Shown: piece after piece, positions 24,538-33,719 of the stretch
Numbering within the stretch: position 1 is the stretch's first letter
Layout of the letters: every line of letters starts with the position of its first letter
Assembly (NCBI GenBank): GCA_019058425.1
Contig: JAHPYZ010000052.1
Location: forward strand, 1-34,741
Length of the DNA: 34,741 nt
Direction of reading: 5' to 3'
Source of the DNA: Promethearchaeota archaeon
GTDB taxonomy: Archaea; Asgardarchaeota; Lokiarchaeia; Sigyniarchaeales; SOKP01
Translations under genes and position numbers: made by a program
The notes under the pieces: model-generated
Seen by the model: only the letters and a program-made list of their open reading frames with translations
Databases searched by the model: none
Told to the model about the DNA's origin: nothing

Positions 24538-25953
24538 ATGGTAATAAAAATGGTAGATTATTTCAATGGAAGGATATTTTTACAACCAAATGAGATACCG
24601 AAAGATTGGGTAAATATTTTACCGGATTTACCTTCTTCTATGACGCCTTTAATTAATCCAATGGATGGGAAACCTGCACCTCCAGAAATGGCATTTGCAA
24701 TTTTTCCTAAAGAATGTGTAATGCAAGAAGTCTCTCAAGAGCCTAGAGTACCCATTCCTAAAATGTTAAGGGAAATTTTCGCGAGTACATATCGACCTAG
24801 TCCTCTTCATCGCGCTTTGAGATTGGAAAAAGAATTAGGGATAGAAGGAGATGATATTAAAATATTTTATAAAAATGAGTCATTATCTCCTACAGGTTCA
24901 CATAAACCTAATACTGCTATAACTCAAGCATATTATGCGAAAAAAGAGGGAACAAAAGAACTGGTCACCGAAACAGGTGCGGGACAATGGGGTTCAGGTT
25001 TGGCTTATGGATGTAATTTGTTTAACCTTAAATGTACTGTTTATATGGTAAGAGCAAGCTTTTTCCAAAAACCAGGTAGAAAAATTTTGATGAGATCCTT
25101 TAATGCTGATGTCCATGCGAGTCCTTCAAAGTTAACTGAATCAGGAAATTCTTTCTTAGAAAGGGATCCTGAACATCCGGGAAGTTTAGGTATCGCGATA
25201 TCTGAAGCACTGGAGCATAGTATGAGAAGTGATATAATAAAATATTCTCTTGGAAGTGTTGTAAATTTTGTACTTTTACACCAAACCATTATAGGACAAG
25301 AAACGAAAATTCAACTGGCAAAAGTGGGAATTGAAGAACCAGATATATTAATTGGTTGTATGGGAGGTGGTTCAAATTTTGCGGGATTGATGATTCCATT
25401 TGCTATAGATAAACTAAATGGAAAAAGTCCAAATATGGAAATAATTGGTGTAGAACCTAGAGCTTGTCCAAGTGTATGTAAAGGAGATTATAGATGGGAC
25501 TATGGGGACTCATCAATGAAAGGACCCATAGTAAAGATGCATACATTAGGACATTCCTTTATTCCAAGCCCAATTCATGCAGGAGGATTAAGATATCATG
25601 GAATGGCTCCTATAATTTCAATTTTACATAACAATCGTGTCATTAATGCTACTATGCACCATCAAACCGCGGTAATCGGAGCCGGTATTCAATTCGCTAA
25701 GGCTGAAGGAATATTGCCGGCACCAGAAGCTGCACATGCTGTAAAAGAAGCAATTGATCAAGCATTGATAGCTAAAGAAAATAATGAAAAGAAGGTTATT
25801 CTATTCAATCTTAGTGGGCATGGATTCTTTGATTTATTAGCTTATAAGGAGTATATGACTGGAAATTTAAAGGACTATGAACTTCCTACGCAAGAAATCC
25901 AAAAAACATTAGCTTCGGAAGAAATGCCTGTTATTGATGAATCTCAATTTTAA
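24538..25953 (+). CDS. trpB: Tryptophan synthase beta chain, TrpB2 type
   Basis: A PLP enzyme that condenses indole with serine to tryptophan. The PLP lysine is Lys123 in GSHKPNTA. The substrate loop reads ETGAGQWG (145-152), and the phosphate-binding glycine loop is GCMGGGSN (273-280). The long N-terminal extension before the lysine and the 471-residue length fit the TrpB2 subgroup (TIGR01415), which often acts without TrpA or as an indole-salvage enzyme; no trpA is in the window. The start could be ATG at 24538 or the fifth codon ATG at 24550; neither has a clear Shine-Dalgarno. The upstream 143 bases carry the Trp-rich leader and possible attenuator, suggesting control by tryptophan supply. 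Confidence 0.93.
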   Translation: MVIKMVDYFNGRIFLQPNEIPKDWVNILPDLPSSMTPLINPMDGKPAPPEMAFAIFPKECVMQEVSQEPRVPIPKMLREIFASTYRPSPLHRALRLEKELGIEGDDIKIFYKNESLSPTGSHKPNTAITQAYYAKKEGTKELVTETGAGQWGSGLAYGCNLFNLKCTVYMVRASFFQKPGRKILMRSFNADVHASPSKLTESGNSFLERDPEHPGSLGIAISEALEHSMRSDIIKYSLGSVVNFVLLHQTIIGQETKIQLAKVGIEEPDILIGCMGGGSNFAGLMIPFAIDKLNGKSPNMEIIGVEPRACPSVCKGDYRWDYGDSSMKGPIVKMHTLGHSFIPSPIHAGGLRYHGMAPIISILHNNRVINATMHHQTAVIGAGIQFAKAEGILPAPEAAHAVKEAIDQALIAKENNEKKVILFNLSGHGFFDLLAYKEYMTGNLKDYELPTQEIQKTLASEEMPVIDESQF

Positions 25954-26058
25954 ATAATTTTTCTCTCTTTTTTTTATTATTTCGACTCTCTTTTCTTCAA
26001 GTAAATATTAAAAAAAATAAAACCTTTAAGTATTAAAATTTCTTGAGTTTGGTCGTTA

Positions 26059-27129
26059 TTGAATATTTATTCGATAATAATTATTTGCACTTTGTATATC
26101 TATGGATTTATTCTTTTGTACATTACTTTTTTAGCAAGAAGAAATAATGAGAAAGGTGCTTTTATCAATAATTTAGCAAATGGATTGGTCTTAATAATAT
26201 CAATAACTGTTAATCTCATTTTAACAAAAATCTTAAACCTCATTCATAAAGAATTGTTAGTTTTTCCATTTAATATTTTAATGATCGGTTTTATTGGGAT
26301 ATACCTTCCTCTATTTTATCTCTTTATTTCTCGTGAGAAGCATAGAATTAGAAATAAAAACAAAAATATTGAAAATAATAAACTAAAACCACATACAGAG
26401 CTTCCTCTTAAGTATGATATATATAGGAAATTAACCCATTTAGTAGTTTTAGGAATAGTTCTTTTTTATTTTACTCTTGGTTTTTTAATCCAAAATTTCT
26501 TCATATACCTATTAGAATACATACCTGATTTCATTTCAAATTTATTCCGTATTGGTGGAGATATTATGGTTTTTACCCAAAATTTAGTGGTTTTTTTAGT
26601 GGGAATTTCTTTGTTAGGGTTATTGACTGCAGATTTTGTTAGAATATTAAATCCCGAAAGTTACCCATTAAAACCTGTTAATCAATTATTAAGAGAAAAA
26701 GAATTACATTTTAGAGTAGGACCTCACATTTCAATGAGTATTGGATGTTTTTCAATAATAATAATTTTTGGCTTAATTCAACCAATAGGACCTGTAATCA
26801 TTTGTACATCAATGGTCATGTCTATTTTTGGCGATATGGCCTCTAATTTAATTGGTAGGACAATGGGACGGAAAAAAATTAGAAGAACAAATAAAACCTA
26901 TGAAGGTTTAATTTCCGGTATAATTATTTCCTTCATATCTGGATTAGTTTTTTTATATTTAATTGAAAATTATTATGGATTTAGATTATCAATAATATTT
27001 TTAATTCCATTAGTGGGTGCATTGATAATCGGATTATTGGATTATTTAGATTTAGAGATTGATGATAATTTATCTTTCAATTTCTCTTTATCAATTGTGC
27101 TATTTTTAATCTCAATTCCATTAATATGA
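26059..27129 (+). CDS. Polyprenol/dolichol kinase-like integral membrane protein
   Basis: A 356-residue polytopic membrane protein with about eight to ten hydrophobic segments. After a charged loop (residues about 96-120) come the family landmarks RKLTHL, REKELHFRVGPHISMSIGC, and SIFGDMASNLIGRTMGRKKI followed by NKTYEG and GIISGF-like transmembrane helices. The GD-x-A-x3-G-x3-G-[RK] and KT-x-EG motifs define the SEC59/DGK1/CdsA-like group, which includes dolichol and phytol kinases and CTP-dependent lipid kinases. It probably phosphorylates a polyprenol for archaeal glycosylation or lipid synthesis, at the cell membrane. CDP-archaeol synthase (CarS-like) is an alternative. The start is TTG (26059). 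Confidence 0.78.
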   Translation: MNIYSIIIICTLYIYGFILLYITFLARRNNEKGAFINNLANGLVLIISITVNLILTKILNLIHKELLVFPFNILMIGFIGIYLPLFYLFISREKHRIRNKNKNIENNKLKPHTELPLKYDIYRKLTHLVVLGIVLFYFTLGFLIQNFFIYLLEYIPDFISNLFRIGGDIMVFTQNLVVFLVGISLLGLLTADFVRILNPESYPLKPVNQLLREKELHFRVGPHISMSIGCFSIIIIFGLIQPIGPVIICTSMVMSIFGDMASNLIGRTMGRKKIRRTNKTYEGLISGIIISFISGLVFLYLIENYYGFRLSIIFLIPLVGALIIGLLDYLDLEIDDNLSFNFSLSIVLFLISIPLI

Positions 27130-27192
27130 ATTAAGTAATAATAATTTGAAATTATCACAAATTTTTTCAATTAAGGTATTTTTTTTTATGGG

Positions 27193-27699
27193 ATGTTAGA
27201 AGAAAAATTGAAAATTGATAAAATTTCTAAAGGTACCGTTATTGATCATATAGATGCCGGATATGCCTTAACAATTCTTAATCTTACTGGTATTGATGAA
27301 TCCAAAAATTTAATAACCATAGGAGTCAATGTCTTATCTAAAAAATATCAAACTAAAGATATTATTAAAATTGAGAATGTTTTTTTGAATGAAACTCAAA
27401 TGCAACAAATATCTATACTTTCCCCTAATGCTACGATTTCTTTAATAGAGAATTATAAAGTAATTGAAAAGAAAAAAGTAGAACTTCCAAAAACAATAAA
27501 AAAATTAATATTATGTGTAAATCAGACATGCATTTCAAATTCAGAAAAGGAACCTATATTAAGTGAGTTCAAAGTTCTTGAAGAAAAACCTTTAAAAATT
27601 CAGTGTATTTATTGTGAACGTATTTATAATTTAGAAGCAATAGTTTTTACGTCAAAAGAAAAGAAGGAGAAAAAATTAATACAAAGATTACAATTATAA
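27193..27699 (+). CDS. pyrI: Aspartate carbamoyltransferase regulatory chain
   Basis: PyrI binds the nucleotide effectors of pyrimidine synthesis and couples them to catalytic PyrB. The N-terminal allosteric domain shows KISKGTVIDHIDAGYALTIL, NVLSKKYQTKDIIKIEN and the PNATIS segment. The zinc domain has Cys108, Cys113, Cys138 and Cys141 in the C-x4-C...C-x2-C arrangement of the E. coli protein. The length (168) is a little above the usual 150 because of a Lys/Glu-rich C-terminal tail. The ATG at 27193 is the first in-frame start. pyrB, normally adjacent, is not in the window. Confidence 0.95.
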   Translation: MLEEKLKIDKISKGTVIDHIDAGYALTILNLTGIDESKNLITIGVNVLSKKYQTKDIIKIENVFLNETQMQQISILSPNATISLIENYKVIEKKKVELPKTIKKLILCVNQTCISNSEKEPILSEFKVLEEKPLKIQCIYCERIYNLEAIVFTSKEKKEKKLIQRLQL

Positions 27700-27716
27700 A
27701 AACTATATAGTTATCT

Positions 27717-28157
27717 TTATAAAAATAACTCAAGAATAGATGAGAATCCCGGAATAAATTTAAGAATTGTATGAAGAAAAACGCCACAAATCATAAATAA
27801 GAAGAAAAACATACCAATACCGGGTAGAACAATATTTTTATAGTTCCACTCTTCTTTATCATATTCATATTTATAAATTAGGAAACTAACTACAAAAGGG
27901 AACACAAACCACCAAATAATCATCCAAAGAAATAAGAACCATCCTATTAATCCAAATATAAGTCTTCCTACGATTGCACTTAGAGCTCCGGTTATAGCAC
28001 GAACCCAATATAGTTTTGTTTCCTTTTCTAATCGTAGATCTAAAGTTGTTAAAGGTCTTTTTTCAGGCTGAATTACTTTTTTCTCTAGTTCTTTCTTCTT
28101 CTCTCTTATTAATCTTTGTCTTCTTTTTTTAATATCTACCTTCTTGCGTTTCCCCAT
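27717..28157 (-). CDS. Membrane protein with basic N-terminus
   Basis: A 146-residue protein: a very basic, coiled N-terminal 35 residues (KRKKVDIKKRRQRLIREKKK), then an amphipathic stretch and three hydrophobic segments (about 55-80, 80-95 and 108-135). The basic end should be cytoplasmic and could touch nucleic acid or ribosomes. No family is recognised. It converges on pyrI (17-base gap) and diverges from rqcH (72 bases), so its promoter lies in that short space. Confidence 0.65.
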   Translation of the reverse strand: MGKRKKVDIKKRRQRLIREKKKELEKKVIQPEKRPLTTLDLRLEKETKLYWVRAITGALSAIVGRLIFGLIGWFLFLWMIIWWFVFPFVVSFLIYKYEYDKEEWNYKNIVLPGIGMFFFLFMICGVFLHTILKFIPGFSSILELFL

Positions 28158-28229
28158 AATTACTATTATAAATATTATTTATTATAAAAATCATTATATA
28201 ATATTGATAAATTAAGATTAAAACATAAA

Positions 28230-30290
28230 ATGATTAAAACTGTAAAAGAATTTTCTAATTTTGATGTATTCGCTATTGTAAAGGAATTAGATTCTGTGTT
28301 GACAAATGGTACAATTCTAAATATATATGAAATTGAGGATTTATTAATTGTAAAAATCAATACCAATTTTGGAAAAAAGAATTTAATTATTAAGAAGGAT
28401 TCACGGATAAATTTAACTGAATATGATTATCCTATCCCTAACTATCCAAGTCAATATATCAGTTCTCTAAGGAAACTTTTAAAAAATCGCAGGATATTAA
28501 AAGTATTTCAGCACCAATTCGATAGAATTATCGTAATTGAATTGAGTAATAAAGATGGTAAGCCTTGGAAGTTTGTAATTGAATTATTTAATAAGGGAAA
28601 TTTTCTATTATTAGATGAAAAGAATATTATTATTGTTGCTAAAAAATACAGAAAATTTAGAGATAGAGACCTTCTAGCTCAAAAAGAGTATTTTTTTCCT
28701 AAATCTCAAGGAGAAAATTTTTTAACACTAAATATGGAAGAATTTTGTGATTTATTTAAAAACTCTGATGTAGAGATTGTCAGAGATCTCTCCCGAAATA
28801 TACATATTTCTGGTTTATATAGTGAAGAAATATGTAATAGAGGAAATGTTAATAAGAGGCTTCTCGGAAAAGATCTTTCTGATGGAGATTATGAAAAATT
28901 ATATGAATCATTCAAAAAATTAAGAAATCAACTTTTATTTGGTAAAATTTACGCACACATCGTTTTCGATCAACAAGGAAATCAGTTATTTGTACTTCCA
29001 TTTGACCTCGAAATTCTTAAAGATTATGATAAAAAAGATTTCCCTTCTTTTAACGAAGCTGTTGATGAATTTTATTCAAAGATAGACTCTGAAGTTTTAA
29101 AAAGCCCAAAAGACCAAGGAATTAATAATCAAATTAAATCTCAAGAAAAAATATTACGCAATCAACAAGAATATCTTGAAGAGCTAAAAGAAAAAAAGAA
29201 AAAATATTACAAAATCGGAGATTTAATATATGCTAATTTAAATTCATTAGAAAAATTATATTCTGTTATATTAGATGCTAAAAATAAAGGATATAAATGG
29301 GAAGCAATTAATAATAAACTTCAAGCTGCAAAATTAGAAAATCTAGATGGAACTGAATTCTATGAAAAAGTTATTCCTTCAAGTAATCACTTAGTGATAA
29401 AAATCAACAATTATGACGTTTATATTGACTTAAAGAAAAGCATTGGACAAAATGCTAATGACATATTTTCCAAAGGCAAAAAAGCTGAGAAAAAAATTCA
29501 AGGAACATTAACTGCTGTTGAAAAATCTAAAGAGAAATTACATAATTTAAAAATTGAAAAAGATTCAATTGAAACGGAGGTTAATTTTCTAATCAAAAAG
29601 CCAAAGAAAAAATGGTATGAGAAATTTCGATGGTTTGTATCTTCTGACGGTTTTCTAGTTATAGGAGGAAGAGATGCTAGTTCTAATGAAACTATTTTCA
29701 AAAATCACATAGAAACAAAAGATTTAGTATTTCATACTGTTTTCCCAGGTTCTCCATTAGTCGTTATTAAAAATTTAGAAGCTAAGACAATTCCTGTGAA
29801 TACAATCCATGAAGCTGCTGATTTTGTAGCCAGTTATTCAAGAGCATGGAAGGAAAATTGGGGTGTTGTTGAAGTATTTTATGTCTTACCAAATCAAATT
29901 TCAAAAAGTCCACCTTCAGGTGAGTTTTTACCCAAAGGATCTTTTATAATATCTGGTAAAAAGAATTTTATTAAAAATGCTAAAACAGAATTGACAATTG
30001 GACTAAAAATGACAGAGTTAGAAGCAGATTCAACAAATAGTAATAAAATATATTATCCCCAAATCATTTCTGGTCCAGAATCTACAATAAAAAACCAAGC
30101 AATGATTAATGTAGATATAATGCCCGCAAAATCAAGTGGATTAACAAAAGGTAAACTAGCAAAAGAGATTAAATCCCATTTCATAAGAAATTGTGATAAA
30201 GAATCTAGGATTTGGGTTAAATTATTATCTATAGATGAAATAATTCTTTTTTTACCTAGTGGTATCTCAAGGATTAAATCAGGTAATTAA
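28230..30290 (+). CDS. rqcH: RqcH/NEMF-family ribosome quality control protein
   Basis: RqcH (Rqc2/NEMF, FbpA family) binds the 50S subunit carrying peptidyl-tRNA after ribosome splitting and directs C-terminal tailing in the bacterial and eukaryotic systems; archaeal members are assumed similar. The 686 residues show the NFACT-N domain (MIKTVKEFSNFDVFAIVKEL to about 200), a middle coiled coil (about 300-335 and 420-450) and the NFACT-R domain, opening with KWYEKFRWFVSSDGFLVIGG and containing the conserved GGRDA motif (479-483), then KDLVFHTVFPGSP. The C-terminal short NFACT-C-like segment (about 610-680) is present. Start is ATG 28230. Its stop overlaps the convergent GDPD gene by four bases. 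Confidence 0.93.
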   Translation: MIKTVKEFSNFDVFAIVKELDSVLTNGTILNIYEIEDLLIVKINTNFGKKNLIIKKDSRINLTEYDYPIPNYPSQYISSLRKLLKNRRILKVFQHQFDRIIVIELSNKDGKPWKFVIELFNKGNFLLLDEKNIIIVAKKYRKFRDRDLLAQKEYFFPKSQGENFLTLNMEEFCDLFKNSDVEIVRDLSRNIHISGLYSEEICNRGNVNKRLLGKDLSDGDYEKLYESFKKLRNQLLFGKIYAHIVFDQQGNQLFVLPFDLEILKDYDKKDFPSFNEAVDEFYSKIDSEVLKSPKDQGINNQIKSQEKILRNQQEYLEELKEKKKKYYKIGDLIYANLNSLEKLYSVILDAKNKGYKWEAINNKLQAAKLENLDGTEFYEKVIPSSNHLVIKINNYDVYIDLKKSIGQNANDIFSKGKKAEKKIQGTLTAVEKSKEKLHNLKIEKDSIETEVNFLIKKPKKKWYEKFRWFVSSDGFLVIGGRDASSNETIFKNHIETKDLVFHTVFPGSPLVVIKNLEAKTIPVNTIHEAADFVASYSRAWKENWGVVEVFYVLPNQISKSPPSGEFLPKGSFIISGKKNFIKNAKTELTIGLKMTELEADSTNSNKIYYPQIISGPESTIKNQAMINVDIMPAKSSGLTKGKLAKEIKSHFIRNCDKESRIWVKLLSIDEIILFLPSGISRIKSGN

Positions 30291-31030
30291 ATTTTGTCAA
30301 ACCAATGTCTTATTTCTCTGATATTCTTATAGTCATCAAATAAAATCCCATCAATCCCCAAATTAATTAAAGATTTAATCTGAAATATTGGATCGTGATA
30401 CGAGATGAAGTCCCATGCCAATGATTTAATGTCATTGTCATGGCAAACTTCTATGAATTCAACAGAGATAAGATTTGATCTTAGACTTATTAAATCTGGT
30501 TTAAAACTTAATTGCTTCATTCTCCCAAATTTCAAGAAATCAACGATCTTGATTCCCAATCCTTTTGTAATATTATAACAAACTCTACTATTTGGATATC
30601 TTTTTTTAATTTCTTGTAAATCTACTAAGTTCCTCCCACTGAAAATACAATCTTCAAATATATTATTTTTTTTTACAATTTCCAAAATTTCATCTCTTAT
30701 ACTGTTATCTTTTAACTCAATCATAAACTGTACCTTTCTTTTTAACTCCTCAAGAACTTCTGATAGGAGTGGAACCATACAATTATGGATTTGAGTCCTA
30801 TATTTTTCAATTTCATTATAATTATGATTGATTATTAATCCTGAACCATTTGTGGTTCTATCTAAAGATGAATCATGCATTATTATGAATTTTTCGTCTT
30901 TAGTCTTCCTAACATCAAATTCAATACAACTCGCCCCAAATTCAATTGCTTTTTTGAAGGCTTCTATTGTATTTTCGTCAAAACTAGTTCTTGTGCCTCT
31001 ATGCCCAATATAAATTAAATCTGAGCTCAT
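30287..31030 (-). CDS. Glycerophosphodiester phosphodiesterase
   Basis: GDPD enzymes hydrolyse glycerophosphodiesters to glycerol phosphate and alcohol in a TIM barrel with a metal ion. The active-site landmarks are HRG (10-12), CIEFDVRKTKD with Glu37 and Asp39, and the MHD motif with His52, followed by LDRTTNGSG. The later metal-binding Glu is in MIELKD. The length (247) is normal for a soluble cytoplasmic member, with no signal peptide. It is last gene of a minus-strand group with two membrane proteins (25-base gap) and may recycle archaeal ether-lipid or headgroup diesters. The stop overlaps rqcH. Confidence 0.94.
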   Translation of the reverse strand: MSSDLIYIGHRGTRTSFDENTIEAFKKAIEFGASCIEFDVRKTKDEKFIIMHDSSLDRTTNGSGLIINHNYNEIEKYRTQIHNCMVPLLSEVLEELKRKVQFMIELKDNSIRDEILEIVKKNNIFEDCIFSGRNLVDLQEIKKRYPNSRVCYNITKGLGIKIVDFLKFGRMKQLSFKPDLISLRSNLISVEFIEVCHDNDIKSLAWDFISYHDPIFQIKSLINLGIDGILFDDYKNIREIRHWFDKI

Positions 31031-31055
31031 TTTCGAATTAATGAAAAATATTGTC

Positions 31056-31472
31056 TTAAAACTCTTGGATAATATATAAATAAATTAATAATAATATGAG
31101 TCCAAAAAGAGTAAAAATGAAAACCCAAACATTTAAGATTGTTTGTCCAATAGAAAATAGGAAAAGTAGTAGTAGTTCTTTCCAATTTAATGGTTTACCA
31201 ATTAATTCTTTATAATTTCCGATACTAGTTATCATGAATAAGAAAAACAGCAGTATTGCTATTACTTTAACTGTAATATCAATAAAGGTCCAAAATATAT
31301 CTGTATTTATTAGAAGGGATATTATACCGGTATTAAAGAATATAGATATAACTAAAAAAAATCCTCCTAAAATAGCTGAAATTATTACTGATTTAAAAGC
31401 AAAATTTTCATCAGAACGATGTTTTTCTTTAAATTTCCGTTCTTTTTCTATTGGTTTCGGAATTTTTGACAT
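31056..31472 (-). CDS. Small polytopic membrane protein
   Basis: A 138-residue protein with a basic, charged N-terminal 25 residues and three or four hydrophobic segments (about 28-48, 62-84, 98-134). The positive-inside rule puts the N-terminus in the cytoplasm. No family is recognised. Its ATG lies one base after the stop of the upstream gene, so the two are almost certainly translated together, suggesting that it partners the anchored extracellular protein. Confidence 0.65.
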   Translation of the reverse strand: MSKIPKPIEKERKFKEKHRSDENFAFKSVIISAILGGFFLVISIFFNTGIISLLINTDIFWTFIDITVKVIAILLFFLFMITSIGNYKELIGKPLNWKELLLLFLFSIGQTILNVWVFIFTLFGLILLLIYLYIIQEF

Positions 31473-31473
31473 T

Positions 31474-32268
31474 TTATCGTTTTAATTTTTGAATTCTTTC
31501 TTTTAATTTGAATATTTTATAAATATAAAATCCATATAGAATCACTATAACACTAAATATTACAATGCACAAAACATTTAAAAAAACACCAGAAAGTGGT
31601 AACGCTGAAGATGGGAGTGATTCTAGGTTAATAAGAACTATAGCACTCTTTTTAATCCCATTTGGATAAGAGGGAGTTTCTCCGTATGTAATATTAAACG
31701 CGTAAGATTCACCAAATGCTAATGCTACATCCTCGTTATTATTCGTATCATTTTTGATAGGAATAGAAAACTCATAATTTGAAGTAAGTCCCTCTATTTT
31801 TGCTGCTCCCTCTCCATTATTTTCAGTATCGATTGAAAAAACGCTATTATTTATATGATAATCAAAATAATTAAATTGATCTCCTGAAATGTTGGAAAAT
31901 TGTATAATTTTAGCATCGATAAAATCTTCTTTATTCTCTGAAGTATTATTTGAAATAATAAGACCCACAAATTCAGTGAAATTATGATATCCACTTTCTA
32001 ACTCTAATTGAACAGAGATATAGAGATTGTTATCATTTTGCATAACCCAACATTTAATAGGTAAATCCTCTAAAAGAATCTCCGTTTTTGTAGCTTTATT
32101 CCATTCTCCTGACAAAAGATCAATAACTCCATCTATTTCAGGTGATTCTCCAAATTTGGAATCGATTTCTTCAGATGCTCCATAACCATCTAATGCAAAA
32201 AATATAGAATTTACCGTTATAAGCACTATTGCAATGCATAGAAAGGCTCTGAAAGTTCTTTTCTTCAA
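31474..32268 (-). CDS. Secreted, membrane-anchored protein with DOMON/CBM9-like domain
   Basis: A 264-residue protein with an N-terminal signal segment (KKRTFRAFLCIAIVLITVNSIFF), an extracellular domain and a C-terminal anchor (about 225-250) ending in a Lys-rich cytoplasmic tail. The outer domain opens with IDGVIDLLSGEWNKATKTEI and continues LPIKCWVMQNDNNLYISVQLE, a pattern shared by carbohydrate-binding family 9 and DOMON beta-sandwich domains that bind sugars or heme. Several N-x-S/T sites (NTS, NIS, NNS, NDT, NIT) could be glycosylated. It is first gene of the group running into the small membrane protein and GDPD. Confidence 0.65.
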   Translation of the reverse strand: MKKRTFRAFLCIAIVLITVNSIFFALDGYGASEEIDSKFGESPEIDGVIDLLSGEWNKATKTEILLEDLPIKCWVMQNDNNLYISVQLELESGYHNFTEFVGLIISNNTSENKEDFIDAKIIQFSNISGDQFNYFDYHINNSVFSIDTENNGEGAAKIEGLTSNYEFSIPIKNDTNNNEDVALAFGESYAFNITYGETPSYPNGIKKSAIVLINLESLPSSALPLSGVFLNVLCIVIFSVIVILYGFYIYKIFKLKERIQKLKR

Positions 32269-32461
32269 GATCGTTAAGCTACTAAATTTTAAATGATTCT
32301 ATTTTCTGTATTTCCTAATGTTAAAATTGATAATTAAAATTTAATTTAATATTTTTTGCTTATTCTTTTGATTTTTCTAAAGTTCCAACATATAATTTAT
32401 ATATCAACAATAAATATTAAAGAAACATTCTTTAGACTAATCTTATTTTGAGAGTTTAATT

Positions 32462-32941
32462 TCAAGCAAGGAAATTTGGGAGCATTATAGCACAATTAAA
32501 TTTATTTAAATAAACTACAATATAATTTATTAAACTCTTAATTTCTCTTTTTGCTTCTGGCAAATTTTTATCATTAAATTCCGTAAATGGTTTAGGACCT
32601 ATTGCAACAAGTTTCCCTGATAAATCTTTTTCTCTTTTGATAAAAAACCAAAATGGTTTTCTTTTTTCATTATCTTTTATAATTAAAAGCATCCATGGAT
32701 TAAGAGTCCAGTTATCATTGTCAGGCCCTATTACTTTTTCAATCGCTTTTATAGTAAAATATTTCTTAGTTATTTTAATGGTTTTATAAAGAGCATTAAA
32801 ATAGCTTCTTTTAATCTTTAAATATCCTCCAAAATATACTTTTGCATCAAATAGTTCAAGCTCTTTATCTTCACCATTTGAAAATTTTAAAAAAACTTTC
32901 CATGTATTCATAATTGTTTTATTTGCTTTTTTTAAGTCCAA
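32462..32941 (-). CDS. Uncharacterised protein, possibly PH-like fold
   Basis: Not firmly recognised. The 159 residues look like a beta barrel followed by a long amphipathic helix: TWKVFLKFSNGEDKELELF, KVYFGGYLKIKR, TIKITKKYFTIKAI, WMLLIIKDNEKRKPFWFFIK, then EAKREIKSLINYIVVYLNKF. This order is reminiscent of PH-like domains. The TTG start (32941) overlaps the upstream gene by 23 bases; an ATG at 32911, eight bases after the upstream stop, is an alternative and leaves the fold intact. It is last gene of the rpp30-pop5 group. Confidence 0.55.
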   Translation of the reverse strand: MDLKKANKTIMNTWKVFLKFSNGEDKELELFDAKVYFGGYLKIKRSYFNALYKTIKITKKYFTIKAIEKVIGPDNDNWTLNPWMLLIIKDNEKRKPFWFFIKREKDLSGKLVAIGPKPFTEFNDKNLPEAKREIKSLINYIVVYLNKFNCAIMLPNFLA

Positions 32942-33353
32942 TTTCTTCTATTATTATTTCTTTAAATATATTTTTAATCTTATCTAAAGAAGCTTTTAAT
33001 TCCTCAAATTTGACATCATCCAAACTTAAGTTTAAATAACACTCATAAAACAGTTGTTTCTTGATTATTAAGGCTCCTGATGTGTGAATAACTTGAAAAT
33101 TCTGAAGAATTTTAGATATGTCGTCAACAATTTCATTAGAAAAATCGAAACCTGAAAAGGTTACCTTTGTAATTTTTTTGTTTTTTAACGGATAAATTGA
33201 TAATTTTATGGAATTCTCTATTGTTGATTGAACTATCAAAATGTATGGATAAGTCTCAATATTTTTGATTTCTAATAAGGAAATTCTTAATACATTTTTG
33301 CTGATGTTATCGATTTGTTGAATGTGTGCTTTTGTTAAATTATATACTTTCAT
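32919..33353 (-). CDS. Uncharacterised protein with ferredoxin-like/ACT-like C-terminal half
   Basis: Not recognised. The 144-residue product has an N-terminal alpha/beta part, then a beta-alpha-beta-beta-alpha pattern (KKITKVTFSGFDF, helix EIVDDISKILQNF, QVIHTSGALIIKK, LFYECYLNLS, helix FEELKASLDKIKNIF) as in ACT and other ferredoxin-like domains that bind small molecules. It follows pop5 by 27 bases and overlaps the next gene, so it probably belongs to the RNase P operon. No catalytic residues are evident. Confidence 0.55.
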   Translation of the reverse strand: MKVYNLTKAHIQQIDNISKNVLRISLLEIKNIETYPYILIVQSTIENSIKLSIYPLKNKKITKVTFSGFDFSNEIVDDISKILQNFQVIHTSGALIIKKQLFYECYLNLSLDDVKFEELKASLDKIKNIFKEIIIEEIGLKKSK

Positions 33354-33380
33354 TGTTAATTGAAATTTGAATCTATCATT

Positions 33381-33719
33381 TTAATCTATTTTACTCCATT
33401 TATTAGCTTTTCTTATTGCTTTTATTGTTCCTGAAGTTTTTTTAGGCACCAATATCACCCTTGTTTCATTTATATCTTTCACAAGGCTTAAAGCTGAAAT
33501 TAATATTTCTTTTGTCTGATGTGTGCATCTTATAATTCCATAATCTTCATCTAAATTAAGTTCAATCAACCATAATCCAATTTTATTTGCTTCTTTCAAT
33601 CCAAAATATCGCCAGATCGATTGCCAAATTGATTTAATTAGAGAATTTTGAGTAATTTCTTTTTTACTTTCTGTAATTATTTTAAAAAAGATATATCTTT
33701 GTCTTTCCTTACTAACTAT
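33381..33719 (-). CDS. rnp2: RNase P protein Pop5, probable AUA start
   Basis: Pop5 (Rpp14 family) pairs with Rpp30 on the specificity or catalytic face of RNase P RNA. The C-terminal half shows the family core GLWLIELNLDEDYGIIRC and the SGTIKAIRK ending. The longest conventional start (TTG 33599) gives only 72 residues and removes the N-terminal half of the fold. Upstream in frame the translation continues with the typical opening KERQRYIFFKI and a helix SLIKSIWQSIWRYFG. The frame is closed by TGA just beyond ATA at 33717-33719, which overlaps the Rpp30 TAG stop as ATAG. The Shine-Dalgarno GGTGA (33726-33730) is six bases away. This gives 112 residues, the normal Pop5 size. Confidence 0.85.
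   Translation of the reverse strand: MVSKERQRYIFFKIITESKKEITQNSLIKSIWQSIWRYFGLKEANKIGLWLIELNLDEDYGIIRCTHQTKEILISALSLVKDINETRVILVPKKTSGTIKAIRKANKWSKID

Noticed and set aside
24529-24594. Second short frame starting ATG 24529 and overlapping the trpB2 start
   Set aside because: It has only one Trp codon, no ribosome site, and overlaps trpB2 out of frame; probably chance.
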